A stretch of DNA of 64,000 nucleotides from Chloroflexota bacterium (GTDB lineage Bacteria; Chloroflexota; Anaerolineae; UBA4142; SHND01), in contig JACQWQ010000031.1 of the NCBI GenBank assembly GCA_016209205.1, positions 62,001 to 126,000 of the forward strand, read 5' to 3'. This document shows positions 1-8,449 of this stretch, one piece after another (the first letter of the stretch is position 1; each line of letters begins with the position of its first letter). The notes beneath the pieces were generated by a model, which made no database searches, was not told the origin of the DNA, and was given only the letters and a program-made list of their open reading frames with translations. The position numbers and the translations under genes were made by a program.

Positions 1-2
1 AT

Positions 3-404
3 TTTGACGGATACGTTCGCGACTTGATGGTCTATTTGTTCCGTTCGTACGCCGCCAATCCAGATCAAATTCGCACCGAGATGGATACGTCCAATCTGTT
101 CCTCGGCATTGATACGGCAATTCCGTGCGGGTTGATTATCAGTGAACTGGTGACCAACTCGATGAAGTATGCCTTCCCAGACGGGCGCCGGGGGCACATC
201 TATATCGGGCTGCATCCGCAGGAAGATGGAAATCTGGCTTTGCGCGTGGCAGACGACGGAATTGGTTTCAAGGACGACTTTGACTGGCGCGAGTCGGATT
301 CGCTCGGCTTGCAATTGGTGAGCACGTTGACTGCGCAATTGCACGGCACGATCCAGGTGAGCGGCAAAGAGGGAACGAGCTTTGTGCTGACGTTCCCGGG
401 GTAA
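3..404 (+). CDS. Sensor histidine kinase, C-terminal part (start lies before the window)
   Basis: The reading frame is open from base 3, so the gene begins upstream. What remains is the end of the dimerisation region and a HATPase_c domain. The N box (CGLIISELVTNSMKYAF), the G1 loop (DDGIGF) and a G2-like SLGLQLV are all visible. The short N box style and the layout resemble HisKA_2/HWE-type kinases, which autophosphorylate a His and pass phosphate to a response regulator. The next gene, 84 bp downstream on the same strand, begins with a receiver domain, so the two may form one signalling unit. The sensory part and phospho-acceptor His are outside the window. Confidence 0.85.
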   Translation, partial: FDGYVRDLMVYLFRSYAANPDQIRTEMDTSNLFLGIDTAIPCGLIISELVTNSMKYAFPDGRRGHIYIGLHPQEDGNLALRVADDGIGFKDDFDWRESDSLGLQLVSTLTAQLHGTIQVSGKEGTSFVLTFPG

Positions 405-487
405 ACTGCTTTCAATTTGTAATTCACGCGTCGAGGATTCCAGTCTAAAATGGTTGATGCCAAGATATATGTAGAGAGGCGGACGTT

Positions 488-3331
488 ATGAGTGATACAC
501 GCATCATGATTGTGGAAGACGAGCGGATTGTTGCCAAAGACTTGCAGTTTCGTTTGCAGGGTCTCGGCTATCAAGTCACCGGAATGGCTGCGGAAGGACA
601 GGATGCCATTCGCAAGGCGACTGCGACTCGTCCAAGTCTGGTGTTGATGGATATTCGCATTGAAGGCGAGATTGACGGGATTCAAACCGCAGATGCGATT
701 CGTTCGGAATTGGATATTCCTGTAGTTTTTCTCACCGCTTACGCGGATCAAGCGACGCTGGCGCGGGCAAAAATTACCGAGCCGTTCGGTTATATTCTCA
801 AGCCGTTTGAAGAACGCGAACTGCAATCCACGATTGAAATCGCGCTCTACCGGCACAAAGCGGAACAGAAATTGCGGGATAGTGAACGACGCTACCGGCA
901 TTTGGTCGAAAATAGCCAAGGTCTGATTTGGACGCACGACATGGACGGGCGGCTGTTGTCCATTAACCCCGCCGCCGCGCGCTTGCTCGGTTATGCAGTG
1001 GACGAAATCATCGGACACGACATGCGCGACTTTGTGCCGCCCGAATATCACGCGGTTTTCGACCAATATCTGGCGCGCATTGGCGAGCACGAAACGGATG
1101 ACGGCTTGGTTCAGATTCTCACGCGCGATAACGAAGTTCACGTTTTGCAATATCGCAATGTGCGCTCCGAACAACCCGGCGCAGGCGCGTTCGTGCTCGG
1201 ACACGCGGCAGATGTGACGGACCGGCTGCGGGTCGAACAACTGCTGCGGGAGCAAAATTCGTATCTGACCGCGCTGCACGAGACGACGCTTGGCTTGATG
1301 AGCCGCCTCGATCTCGAAGATTTGTTGGAGCAGATTATTGCGCGCGCTGCCGCACTGGTTGGCACAGCGCACGGCTATGTGTTTATGCTGACGCCCAATG
1401 GCGCCGGCGATCCAGAAATGATCATGCGGATCGGCGTTGGAGCGTACAACGGCTTCAAGGGCACCAAGGCAAATTTCGGAGTCGGGCTTGCCGGAACGGT
1501 CTGGCAATCGGGTGAACCGATCGTGGTAGACGACTATCGCAATTGGCCCGGGCGGCTCGCGCTGTCGTCGCGCGATATCTTGCGCGCGGTGGCTGGCGTG
1601 CCCATCAAGTCGGGCAATCAGACGGTTGGCGTCATCGGTCTGGCCTACTTGGAAGAGGGACGGCGTTTCGGCAAGAGTGAAATGCAAGCGCTCGGGCGCT
1701 TTTCGGAATTGGCTTCTATCGCGTTGGACAATGCGCGCCTGTATCATACGGCGCATACGGAATTGGTGGAGCGCAAACGCGCGGAAGCCGATTTGCGACG
1801 CACCGAGCAATTCCTCAATTCGGTAGTGGACAATCTGCCGTACCTGATTTTCGTCAAAGATGCGCAAGATTTGCGTTTCCTCCGCCTGAATCGCGCCGGA
1901 GAAGAACTGCTGGGCAGGCACACGCAGGACCTCATCGGCAAAAATGATTACGATGTGTTCCCCGTGTCCGAAGCGCGGTTCTTTGAACAAAAGGATCGTG
2001 AGGCGTTGACCGGGCGCAAAATCGTGGACGTTCCCGAAGAGCCAATGGAAACCGCTCACGGGAAACGCTTTTTGCACACGAAAAAAATACCGGTCATGGA
2101 TGCAGACGGGCAGCCGAAATATCTGATTGGCATTTCGGAAGACATCACCGAACGCAAACTGGAAGAAGAACGCCAGCGCGCGTTCGAGCGCAAACTGCAA
2201 GAAACACAAAAACTGGAATCGCTCGGCGTCCTCGCAGGCGGCATCGCGCACGATTTCAACAACTTGCTGGTTTCCATTTTGGGAAATGTCGGTCTGATCT
2301 TGGTAGACCTCGAGCCCGATTCGCCGGTGCGTGAACCGGTCGAGCAAGTCAAGGTAGCAGCGCAGCGCGCCGCAGACTTGACGCGCCAAATGTTGGCTTA
2401 TTCCGGTAAAGGACGCTTTGTCATGCAGCGCATCAGTCTCAACAGCGTCATCACCGAAATCACGCAATTGCTTCAAGTCTCGATTGCCAAGAATGCCGCG
2501 TTGCGATTTGCGTTGGATCCTAACCTGCCGCCGATTGAAGGGGATGTGACGCAGATACGGCAAGTTTTGATGAATCTCATCGTCAATGCTTCGGACGCTA
2601 TCGGCGACAAACAGGGCACGATTGCACTGTCTACCGGTGTGGTGCATGCCGATCGCGAATACTTGTCCAATAGTTTTATGGCGCCCGAATTGCGCGAAGG
2701 GACGTATGCCTTTGTCGAAGTGGCTGACGACGGGGGCGGAATGGATAAGGAAACGCAAGCCAAAATTTTCGACCCGTTCTTTACGACCAAGTTTACGGGG
2801 CGGGGATTGGGTTTGGCGGCAGTGCTCGGTATTGTGCGTGGTCATGGCGGCGCGATTCGAGTTTACAGTGAACCCGGCAGCGGTTCGGTTTTTCGTGTAC
2901 TGTTACCCGTCAAAGAGATGCCGCAGCATGTCGAGAAATCCAGCGGCGAACTTTTGAAGCAAAAAGGGAATGGGACCGTTTTGGTTATTGACGACGAAGA
3001 AGTGGTGCGCAACGTGACCAAACGCATGCTGGCACGCATTGGCTATACGCCGATTTTGGCAGAGGACGGTCCCGCGGGCATCGAACTATACAAGACGAAT
3101 CGGGATGAGGTTGTCTGTGTGTTACTTGACATGACGATGCCGCGCATGAGTGGCGAAGAAACCTTGCGCCATCTGAAAGAAATCAATTCCGAAGTGCGGG
3201 TTTTGCTGATGAGCGGATATTCAGAACAGGAAGCGAGCGCACGCTTTAATGGCAAAGGTGTTGCGGCTTTTATGCAAAAGCCATATACACCTCAAGACCT
3301 GCAAGAGAAAATCCAGGAAATCCTGGAATAG
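488..3331 (+). CDS. Hybrid sensor kinase: REC-PAS-GAF-PAS-HisKA-HATPase-REC
   Basis: A 947-aa protein with no signal peptide or membrane segment, so probably a cytoplasmic sensor. Domains in order: receiver (about 1-125, phospho-acceptor Asp55 in LVLMDIRI, Lys in ILKPFE), PAS (about 130-245), GAF (about 265-415), PAS (about 435-555), HisKA with the phospho-acceptor His588 in GGIAHDFNNLL, HATPase (G2 motif GRGLGLAAV), and a second receiver with Asp in VLLDMTMPRMSG and Lys in FMQKPY. The receiver at both ends suggests a multi-step relay in which the N-terminal receiver takes phosphate from an upstream kinase, possibly the one at the window start. The ATG follows a GA-rich leader (gagaggcgg). 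The signal sensed is unknown. Confidence 0.93.
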   Translation: MSDTRIMIVEDERIVAKDLQFRLQGLGYQVTGMAAEGQDAIRKATATRPSLVLMDIRIEGEIDGIQTADAIRSELDIPVVFLTAYADQATLARAKITEPFGYILKPFEERELQSTIEIALYRHKAEQKLRDSERRYRHLVENSQGLIWTHDMDGRLLSINPAAARLLGYAVDEIIGHDMRDFVPPEYHAVFDQYLARIGEHETDDGLVQILTRDNEVHVLQYRNVRSEQPGAGAFVLGHAADVTDRLRVEQLLREQNSYLTALHETTLGLMSRLDLEDLLEQIIARAAALVGTAHGYVFMLTPNGAGDPEMIMRIGVGAYNGFKGTKANFGVGLAGTVWQSGEPIVVDDYRNWPGRLALSSRDILRAVAGVPIKSGNQTVGVIGLAYLEEGRRFGKSEMQALGRFSELASIALDNARLYHTAHTELVERKRAEADLRRTEQFLNSVVDNLPYLIFVKDAQDLRFLRLNRAGEELLGRHTQDLIGKNDYDVFPVSEARFFEQKDREALTGRKIVDVPEEPMETAHGKRFLHTKKIPVMDADGQPKYLIGISEDITERKLEEERQRAFERKLQETQKLESLGVLAGGIAHDFNNLLVSILGNVGLILVDLEPDSPVREPVEQVKVAAQRAADLTRQMLAYSGKGRFVMQRISLNSVITEITQLLQVSIAKNAALRFALDPNLPPIEGDVTQIRQVLMNLIVNASDAIGDKQGTIALSTGVVHADREYLSNSFMAPELREGTYAFVEVADDGGGMDKETQAKIFDPFFTTKFTGRGLGLAAVLGIVRGHGGAIRVYSEPGSGSVFRVLLPVKEMPQHVEKSSGELLKQKGNGTVLVIDDEEVVRNVTKRMLARIGYTPILAEDGPAGIELYKTNRDEVVCVLLDMTMPRMSGEETLRHLKEINSEVRVLLMSGYSEQEASARFNGKGVAAFMQKPYTPQDLQEKIQEILE

Positions 3332-3340
3332 GGTTCCAGC

Positions 3341-3375
3341 AAGTTGCCACGCACTTCCAAAGTGCGTGGCAACTT
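3341..3375 (+). terminator. Perfect 16-bp hairpin after the hybrid kinase gene
   Basis: The arms 3341-3356 and 3360-3375 are exact complements around a 3-nt loop, 10 bp after the kinase stop. A short T-rich end (ctttgtta) follows, so it could stop transcription, although the U-tract is weak. Confidence 0.55.
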
Positions 3376-3396
3376 TGTTATGTCGAGTGAGTCGGG

Positions 3397-3419
3397 ATGG
3401 GCGGTGAAAAACCGCCCAT
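3397..3419. repeat. Second small hairpin (9-bp arms, gaaaa loop)
   Basis: atgggcggt at 3397-3405 pairs with accgcccat at 3411-3419. It lies between the kinase terminator hairpin and the mevalonate genes. Its role is unknown; it could be a second terminator or part of the mvaA leader. Confidence 0.4.
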
Positions 3420-3513
3420 TGTGCTTGTTACATCCGTCAATTGTTTGAGATTTCACAAGTTCGATAGCTTTTGACAGTTGTCTTGGAGTAATTTGCAGTC
3501 TGTCAAGCATATC

Positions 3514-4749
3514 ATGGGAGCATTCAAACCCGTGAGTTACTCGTCACGATTGGAAGGTTTCTACAAATTAACCCGTGGACAGCGCATCGAGTGGTTGTCC
3601 AATCTGGTGGCATTGGACGCGGTCCAAGTTGACGCATTATTGAGCGGCGGCTTGGATTTGGAGCAAGCCGATCAGTTGGTCGAGAATGTCGTCGGGGTTT
3701 ATAGCTTGCCATTAGGCATTGCCGCGAACTTTACAATAAATGACCGTGATTACTTGATTCCAATGGTCACGGAAGAGCCATCCATTGTGGCTGCTTGCAG
3801 CAATGCGGCAAAAATCGTGCGCTCGTCAGGTGGTTTCCACGCTGGGGCAGAAGAACCCATTCTGGTCGGGCAGATTCAGATTATTTTTGAAAGCATCAGC
3901 GATCCGATTGCCGAATCTGCCAGACTGCTCGAGACCATCGAAAAACTGCACTTGAGCCACCAACGGATCATGCTGGCGCGTGCCGAGCTGCTCGAGCTGG
4001 CGAATGAGCCGCACCCCAACCTCGTCAAGCGCGGCGGCGGCGCGCGTGATATTTCCGTGCGCGAGTTTTTTCACACGCGTATCGGCCCGATGCTGGTGGT
4101 CTATTTGGCGTTCGACACCCGCGATGCGATGGGCGCGAATTTAGTAAATACCGCCTGTGAAAACATCGCCCCGCGCATTGCCGAACTGACTGGCGGACGC
4201 GTGAACTTGCGAATTCTGACGAATCTTTCGGACCGGCGTCTCGCCCGCGCGACTTGTCGCCTCAGCGCCGACGCGTTGGGCGGCGAAGACGTGGCGCGCT
4301 TGATTGTCGAAGCCCAAGTGCTTGCCGAAGTGGATCGCTATCGCGCGGCGACACACAACAAAGGCATTATGAACGGCATTGACGCGGTTGCCATCGCAAC
4401 GGGCAATGACTTTCGCGCCATTGAAGCGGGAGCGCACGCGTACGCCGCGCGCGACGGGGGCTATCGTCCTCTGACGAATTGGGAATTGGCGTCGAATGGC
4501 GATTTGATCGGCAGCATCGAATTGCCGCTCGCGGTGGGCATTGTCGGCGGGTTGACGCGGATTCATCAAGTCGCGCAAATCGCGCTTCAAATCTTGGATG
4601 TGAAATCGGGACGCGAACTCGCGAGCGTCATGGCAGCAGTGGGTCTGTCACAAAATCTTGCGGCGCTGCGCGCACTGGCAACGGACGGCATTCAAAAGGG
4701 ACACATGAAATTGCACGCGCGGCGGTTGGAAAGAACAAGCGACAGGTGA
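3514..4749 (+). CDS. mvaA: Hydroxymethylglutaryl-CoA reductase, class II
   Basis: Interconverts HMG-CoA and mevalonate with a nicotinamide cofactor. At 411 aa it has class II length and lacks the membrane anchor of class I. Family landmarks, numbered from the ATG at 3514: VENVVGVYSLPLG, the catalytic Glu in TEEPSIVAA (about 87), DAMGANLVNTACE, the catalytic Lys283 in HNKGIMNG, GNDFRA with Asp299, and the C-terminal catalytic His397 in KGHMKLH. An upstream in-frame TTG (3478) would add 12 unconserved residues, so the ATG was preferred. It leads a same-strand run of HMG-CoA synthase, thiolase and a DUF35 protein, which argues for biosynthesis of mevalonate even though many class II enzymes are degradative. 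Confidence 0.95.
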   Translation: MGAFKPVSYSSRLEGFYKLTRGQRIEWLSNLVALDAVQVDALLSGGLDLEQADQLVENVVGVYSLPLGIAANFTINDRDYLIPMVTEEPSIVAACSNAAKIVRSSGGFHAGAEEPILVGQIQIIFESISDPIAESARLLETIEKLHLSHQRIMLARAELLELANEPHPNLVKRGGGARDISVREFFHTRIGPMLVVYLAFDTRDAMGANLVNTACENIAPRIAELTGGRVNLRILTNLSDRRLARATCRLSADALGGEDVARLIVEAQVLAEVDRYRAATHNKGIMNGIDAVAIATGNDFRAIEAGAHAYAARDGGYRPLTNWELASNGDLIGSIELPLAVGIVGGLTRIHQVAQIALQILDVKSGRELASVMAAVGLSQNLAALRALATDGIQKGHMKLHARRLERTSDR

Positions 4750-4876
4750 CAGGTTACAGGTCGCAAGTTGCAAGTTACAGGTCACAGGTCAGACGTCAAA
4801 CGTCAAACGTGAGATCTGAAACCTGAGACTTGAGACCTGAAACCTGAGACTTGAGACCTGAGACCTGAAACCTGAA
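4750..4876. repeat. Degenerate short direct repeats between mvaA and HMG-CoA synthase
   Basis: The spacer consists of variants of aggtcacaggt and gagacctgaaacct repeated head to tail, with plus- and minus-sense versions, so it can fold back on itself. No gene or clear ribosome-binding site is seen. It is one of many such spacers in the window. Confidence 0.75.
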
Positions 4877-5923
4877 ATGAAACCAAAACGAGATGTTGGA
4901 ATTGTCGGGTACGGCGCGTACGTGCCGCGTTATCGCATCAAGGCGAGTGAAATCGCACGCGTGTGGGGCGGCGCGGAAGAAGGGATGCCGATTGAAGAAA
5001 AAGCCGTGCCCGGGCTCGACGAAGATACGATTACGATGAGCGTCGAAGCCGCGCGCAATGCGATGGCGCGCGCACAAATCAATGCGCAAGTTTTACGTGC
5101 AGTGTGGGTCGGGAGCGAGTCGCACCCGTACGCGGTGAAACCAAGCTCTACGGTCGTCGCCGAAGCGTTGGGCGCGAGCGGCGCGACCCTCGCGGCGGAC
5201 TGGCAGTTCGCGTGCAAAGCGGGCACCGAAGCGATGCAAGCGGCTATCGCGCTGGTCGGCAGTGAGATGGCAGATTACGCGCTGGCGATTGGGATGGACA
5301 CGGCGCAAGGTCGCCCGCACGACGCGCTCGAATATACCGCCGGCGCGGGCGGCGCGGCGTACGTGATGGGTCCCGCCGAAAACGCGTTGGCAGTGCTCGA
5401 AGGGTCCTATTCGTACGTCACCGACACGCCGGATTTTTTCCGCCGCACGCATCAGTACTATCCTGAACATGGCAATCGTTTTACCGGCGAACCGGCGTAT
5501 TTCGCGCACACGCTCCAAGCCACGCGTAATTTCATGGAACGGATGAATTTCACGCCGCGCGATTTTCAATGGGCAATCTTTCATCAACCCAACGCGAAAT
5601 TTCCGCTGCAAGCATCGGCGCAGTTGGGCTTTACGCGGGATCAGATCGTGCCCGGTCTGCTCGTCAATAGAATCGGCAATACCTACGCGGGCGCGTCGCT
5701 CATTGGCATGACGAACGTGTTGGACAATGCCAAACCCGGCGACCGCATTTTGCTCGTGTCCTTTGGCTCAGGCGCGGGCAGCGACGTATTTTCGTACGTC
5801 GTCACGGACAAAATTGTGGAACGCCGCGATTTGGCAAAACGCACCGCGTGGTATCTGGCGCGCCGCGAACTGATTGATTACGCGCTGTACGCGCGGTTCC
5901 GAAACAAGTTAGTGATGAACTAG
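4877..5923 (+). CDS. Hydroxymethylglutaryl-CoA synthase, archaeal type
   Basis: Condenses acetoacetyl-CoA with acetyl-CoA to give HMG-CoA, the second step of the mevalonate route. The 348-aa length fits the short archaeal-type synthases. The acyl-accepting Cys113 lies in [12 protein letters not shown], Glu81 in [14 protein letters not shown], and His236 in [12 protein letters not shown], giving the usual Glu-Cys-His set. The gene sits between HMG-CoA reductase and a thiolase plus DUF35 zinc-ribbon protein. In archaea these last three proteins are known to form one complex that channels acetoacetyl-CoA. The start codon is the only nearby ATG, and no strong Shine-Dalgarno sequence precedes it. 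Confidence 0.95.
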   Translation: MKPKRDVGIVGYGAYVPRYRIKASEIARVWGGAEEGMPIEEKAVPGLDEDTITMSVEAARNAMARAQINAQVLRAVWVGSESHPYAVKPSSTVVAEALGASGATLAADWQFACKAGTEAMQAAIALVGSEMADYALAIGMDTAQGRPHDALEYTAGAGGAAYVMGPAENALAVLEGSYSYVTDTPDFFRRTHQYYPEHGNRFTGEPAYFAHTLQATRNFMERMNFTPRDFQWAIFHQPNAKFPLQASAQLGFTRDQIVPGLLVNRIGNTYAGASLIGMTNVLDNAKPGDRILLVSFGSGAGSDVFSYVVTDKIVERRDLAKRTAWYLARRELIDYALYARFRNKLVMN

Positions 5924-5991
5924 AAATTGGAAATTAGAAGTTGGAAGTTCGACTCTAACCTCCAACTTCTAACCTCCAACATCTAACTTTT
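5924..5991. repeat. Short-repeat spacer before the thiolase gene
   Basis: Variants of gaaattagaagttgg followed by the reverse-sense ccaacttctaacc form an imperfect inverted pair. No gene is seen. Confidence 0.6.
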
Positions 5992-7149
5992 ATGCGTGAC
6001 GTTTCGATTATTGGGGTAGGTCAAACTCCAGTGCGCGAGCATTGGGACAAGAGTCTGCGCCATTTGGCCGTAGACGCTTTGCTTGCCGCGCTCCACGATG
6101 CGCATGTTGAAGAGATGGACGCGATTTACGTCGGCAACATGTTGAGCGGCGAACTTGCCGGGCAAGAACATCTCGGCGCGTTGATTGCGGACCAACTCGG
6201 CATGAGCGGCGTCGCCGCGCTGAAAGTAGAAGCGGCGTGCGGCGCGGGCGGCAGCGCGGCTCATGCGGGCTTTCTCGCCGTCGCGTCGGGGCAGTACCGC
6301 CGCGTCGCGGTGGTCGGCGTGGAAAAAATGACCGATATGTGGAACGGCACCGTCACTTCCGGTTTGTCCATGGCGGCAGATGGTGAGTACGAAGCGGCGA
6401 ACGGAATTTCATTCGTCGGCTTGAACGCCATGCTCATGCGCCGTTACATGTACGAATACGATTTGGTGGAAGAAGATTTCGCGCCGTTTGCCTTGAACGC
6501 GCACGCGAACGCGGCGCACAATCCGAACGCGATGTTTCGCAAACACGTGACGCTGGAACAGTTCACCAAAGCGAAAAAGGTCGCCGACCCAATTTCGCTG
6601 TTCGATTCGTCGCCGATTTGCGACGGCGCGGCGGCATTGATTTTGTCGCGCAGTGAAAATTTGAACGGCAATACCGCGCGTGCGATTTCCATTGCGGCGA
6701 GCACGATTGCTACGGATTCGCTCGCGCTGCACGACCGCCAAGACCCGTTGTGGCTGCGCGCGGTCGAACTTTCATCCATCAAAGCGTATGCGCAAGCGGG
6801 CGTGACGCCGCAGGATATTGACTTGTTCGAGCTGCACGACGCGTTCTCGATTGTCGCGCCCATGTCGCTGGAAGCGGCGGGTTTCGCGCGGCGCGGCGCC
6901 GGCACCTATTTCGGGCGCGACGGTGAAATCGCGATTGACGGCAAATTGCCCATTAGCACGATGGGTGGACTAAAAGCGCGCGGGCATCCCATTGGCGCGA
7001 CCGGGGTGTATCAAATCGTCGAAGCGGTTCAACAACTGCGCGGCGAAGCGGGAAAAAACCAAGTGCCCAACGCACGCATCGCCATGGCGCAATCGCTCGG
7101 CGGCGTCGCGGCAACGGCGGTCACGCATATTCTGAAAGGGAAAGGATGA
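5992..7149 (+). CDS. Thiolase (acetyl-CoA acetyltransferase, archaeal/SCP-x type)
   Basis: A 385-aa thiolase-fold enzyme expected to join two acetyl-CoA units into acetoacetyl-CoA. The acylated Cys83 is in EAACGAGGSAAHAG. His and Gly residues of LFELHDAFS stand in for the usual NEAF region, and His332 lies in ARGHPIGATG. The second, proton-transferring Cys of classical thiolases is not present at the C-terminus (SLGGVAATAV), as is usual for the archaeal-type group. It is followed 69 bp later by a DUF35 protein and preceded by HMG-CoA synthase. This order and pairing match the thiolase/synthase/DUF35 complex of methanogens. Confidence 0.93.
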   Translation: MRDVSIIGVGQTPVREHWDKSLRHLAVDALLAALHDAHVEEMDAIYVGNMLSGELAGQEHLGALIADQLGMSGVAALKVEAACGAGGSAAHAGFLAVASGQYRRVAVVGVEKMTDMWNGTVTSGLSMAADGEYEAANGISFVGLNAMLMRRYMYEYDLVEEDFAPFALNAHANAAHNPNAMFRKHVTLEQFTKAKKVADPISLFDSSPICDGAAALILSRSENLNGNTARAISIAASTIATDSLALHDRQDPLWLRAVELSSIKAYAQAGVTPQDIDLFELHDAFSIVAPMSLEAAGFARRGAGTYFGRDGEIAIDGKLPISTMGGLKARGHPIGATGVYQIVEAVQQLRGEAGKNQVPNARIAMAQSLGGVAATAVTHILKGKG

Positions 7150-7218
7150 AGGATGAATTATGAAGGATGAAAAAAAGATTGATTCATCCTTCCGCCTTCA
7201 TCCTTCATCCTTTGTTTT
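7150..7218. repeat. Short-repeat spacer that can fold (atgaaggatga / tcatccttcat)
   Basis: Copies of gaaggatga on the left and ttcatcctt on the right form an imperfect hairpin between the thiolase and DUF35 genes. No separate gene is seen. Confidence 0.6.
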
Positions 7219-7620
7219 ATGGCTGAAAATCTCGCTCCCAATTGGCGTTTGCGCGAGCAGCGGTACCAACTCGTCGGTAATGTGTGTTTGAAATGCGGCG
7301 CGAAACATTTTCCCCCGCGTCAGGTTTGTACGGAATGTCGCGGCGCGGAATTCGAGCCGTTTCCATTCAGCGGCAACGGCGAACTGTATTCGTTCACCAC
7401 ATTGCGCCAGGCGCCTTCCGGTTTTGAAGATTTCGCGCCGTATGCCGTCGGCATGATCAAACTCGACGAAGGTCCGCTGGTCGAGGCGATGTTGACGGAC
7501 GTGAACCAAGACGATTTGGAAATCGGAATGCGGATGGAAATGGTGACGCGGAAAATTCGCGCGGAGGGGGAACGCGGGTTGTTGATATACGGATACAAGT
7601 TCAGACCGAGTGGGGATTAA
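7219..7620 (+). CDS. DUF35 OB-fold/zinc-ribbon acyl-CoA-associated protein
   Basis: A 133-aa protein with an N-terminal rubredoxin-like zinc ribbon (Cys23, Cys26, Cys37, Cys40 in CLKC and CTEC) followed by an OB-fold region (about 50-130). DUF35 proteins pair with archaeal-type thiolases. In methanogens the DUF35 partner bridges thiolase and HMG-CoA synthase and its CoA-binding site is shared between the two. Here all three genes are adjacent and co-directional, so the same scaffold role is inferred. It has no catalytic residues of its own that can be recognised. Confidence 0.92.
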   Translation: MAENLAPNWRLREQRYQLVGNVCLKCGAKHFPPRQVCTECRGAEFEPFPFSGNGELYSFTTLRQAPSGFEDFAPYAVGMIKLDEGPLVEAMLTDVNQDDLEIGMRMEMVTRKIRAEGERGLLIYGYKFRPSGD

Positions 7621-7651
7621 CTCATCTTACGCGCCCATTGTCATTTGTGAA

Positions 7652-7689
7652 AAGAAACCGACGCGTATGATAATGCGCGTCGGTTTCTT
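7652..7689. terminator. Bidirectional hairpin terminator
   Basis: aagaaaccgacgcg (7652-7665) pairs perfectly with 7676-7689 around a 10-nt loop. It lies between convergent genes (DUF35 on plus, 7713-8087 on minus) and has A/T-rich flanks on both sides. Confidence 0.75.
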
Positions 7690-7712
7690 AGTTTCGATAT
7701 TTCTACAACGAT

Positions 7713-8087
7713 TTATGCATCCTCAAGCGTTTCTGTTTCCAGAAACTCGACGGGGGGCTTGTTGGCACCGTTTTCCCACAACATGGAAAAGAACCAAACG
7801 CCGTTTTCGCCAATTGTGAAACTAGCGGGCGACCAAAGGTCCCTCTCTTGGTCAATGAGTCCGCCTTGTCCGTCAGGCACTTGGACAACAGCGGCTTCTT
7901 CCCGGATTTCCGGTTCGTAAGTGACTAGCCAACCCCAGACCCGCTCTTGAAAAGAGCGTCCCGCGCGATGCAAGCTCATCGCCAGTTCGCGCACTTGATC
8001 CAAATCAGGAATAAATACTGGGATCGTGATCGTGCGCGCGACTCCTTGCCGTGCCTGCGTGTTGACCGTTACGAGTGTTGTGCTCAT
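7713..8087 (-). CDS. Hypothetical protein coupled to a DUF4160 protein
   Basis: A 124-aa soluble protein I do not recognise. It contains TITIPVFIPDLDQVRELA near the start and an acidic C-terminus. The ATG at 8087 overlaps the stop of the upstream DUF4160 gene in an ATGA junction, so the two are almost certainly translated together. DUF4160 genes are usually followed by a small DUF2442-type partner in toxin-antitoxin-like pairs. This protein occupies that place but lacks an obvious DUF2442 signature. It may be an unrelated partner. Confidence 0.7.
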   Translation of the reverse strand: MSTTLVTVNTQARQGVARTITIPVFIPDLDQVRELAMSLHRAGRSFQERVWGWLVTYEPEIREEAAVVQVPDGQGGLIDQERDLWSPASFTIGENGVWFFSMLWENGANKPPVEFLETETLEDA

Positions 8088-8326
8088 TGTCGTTTTGCTC
8101 TTTCCCTTTGCCAAACCCTGCGAATGTAAGCGTGATTATCGCCGATGATGCGCTCGATTTCGTTCAATTCATGCGGTCGGAAACCCCGCGTCCATGCGAG
8201 CGATATTGGGTCAATCCAATATTTTGCCTGTTTGCGTTCGTGGCGTACGTGGACATGGATGGGTTCGTCCAAATCAAACATCACAAAGAAAAACTCATAG
8301 CCCTTTTCGCGCAAGATGACTGGCAT
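8084..8326 (-). CDS. DUF4160 domain protein
   Basis: An 80-aa protein with the typical DUF4160 pattern: an early IHVHVRHER stretch, AKYWIDP, and a C-terminal LNEIERIIGDNHAYIRRVW. The family is widespread in bacteria, often beside DUF2442, and is suspected to be part of toxin-antitoxin-like modules, but its activity is unknown. Its stop overlaps the next minus-strand start (ATGA), which shows a two-gene unit. It is divergent from the Uma2 gene at 8450. Confidence 0.85.
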   Translation of the reverse strand: MPVILREKGYEFFFVMFDLDEPIHVHVRHERKQAKYWIDPISLAWTRGFRPHELNEIERIIGDNHAYIRRVWQRERAKRQ

Positions 8327-8401
8327 GATGATTCGATTATAGTCAGGGGTCTTGTAGCGTCAAACTGCGAAATTCGTCCGCAGTGTCAGCGTAACCTGCG
8401 G

Positions 8402-8407
8402 TATAAT
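8402..8407 (+). promoter_or_regulatory. -10 box (TATAAT) for the Uma2 gene
   Basis: A perfect TATAAT lies 42 bp before the ATG at 8450. No good -35 match is seen at 17 bp. A gagga ribosome-binding site (about 8435) lies between them. Confidence 0.55.
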
Positions 8408-8449
8408 ACGTGCATGCCCGTTTGGGTGTGGATTCGAGGAGCAAAGTCT

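Noticed and set aside
200-2845. Long minus-strand open frame opposite the hybrid kinase gene
   Set aside because: The plus-strand protein has full REC, PAS, GAF and kinase domains. The minus frame has no domain and is a shadow of codon bias.
8075-8449. N-terminal extension of the Uma2 protein
   Set aside because: It overlaps the divergent DUF4160 gene, and a TATAAT and a ribosome-binding site lie just before the ATG at 8450.
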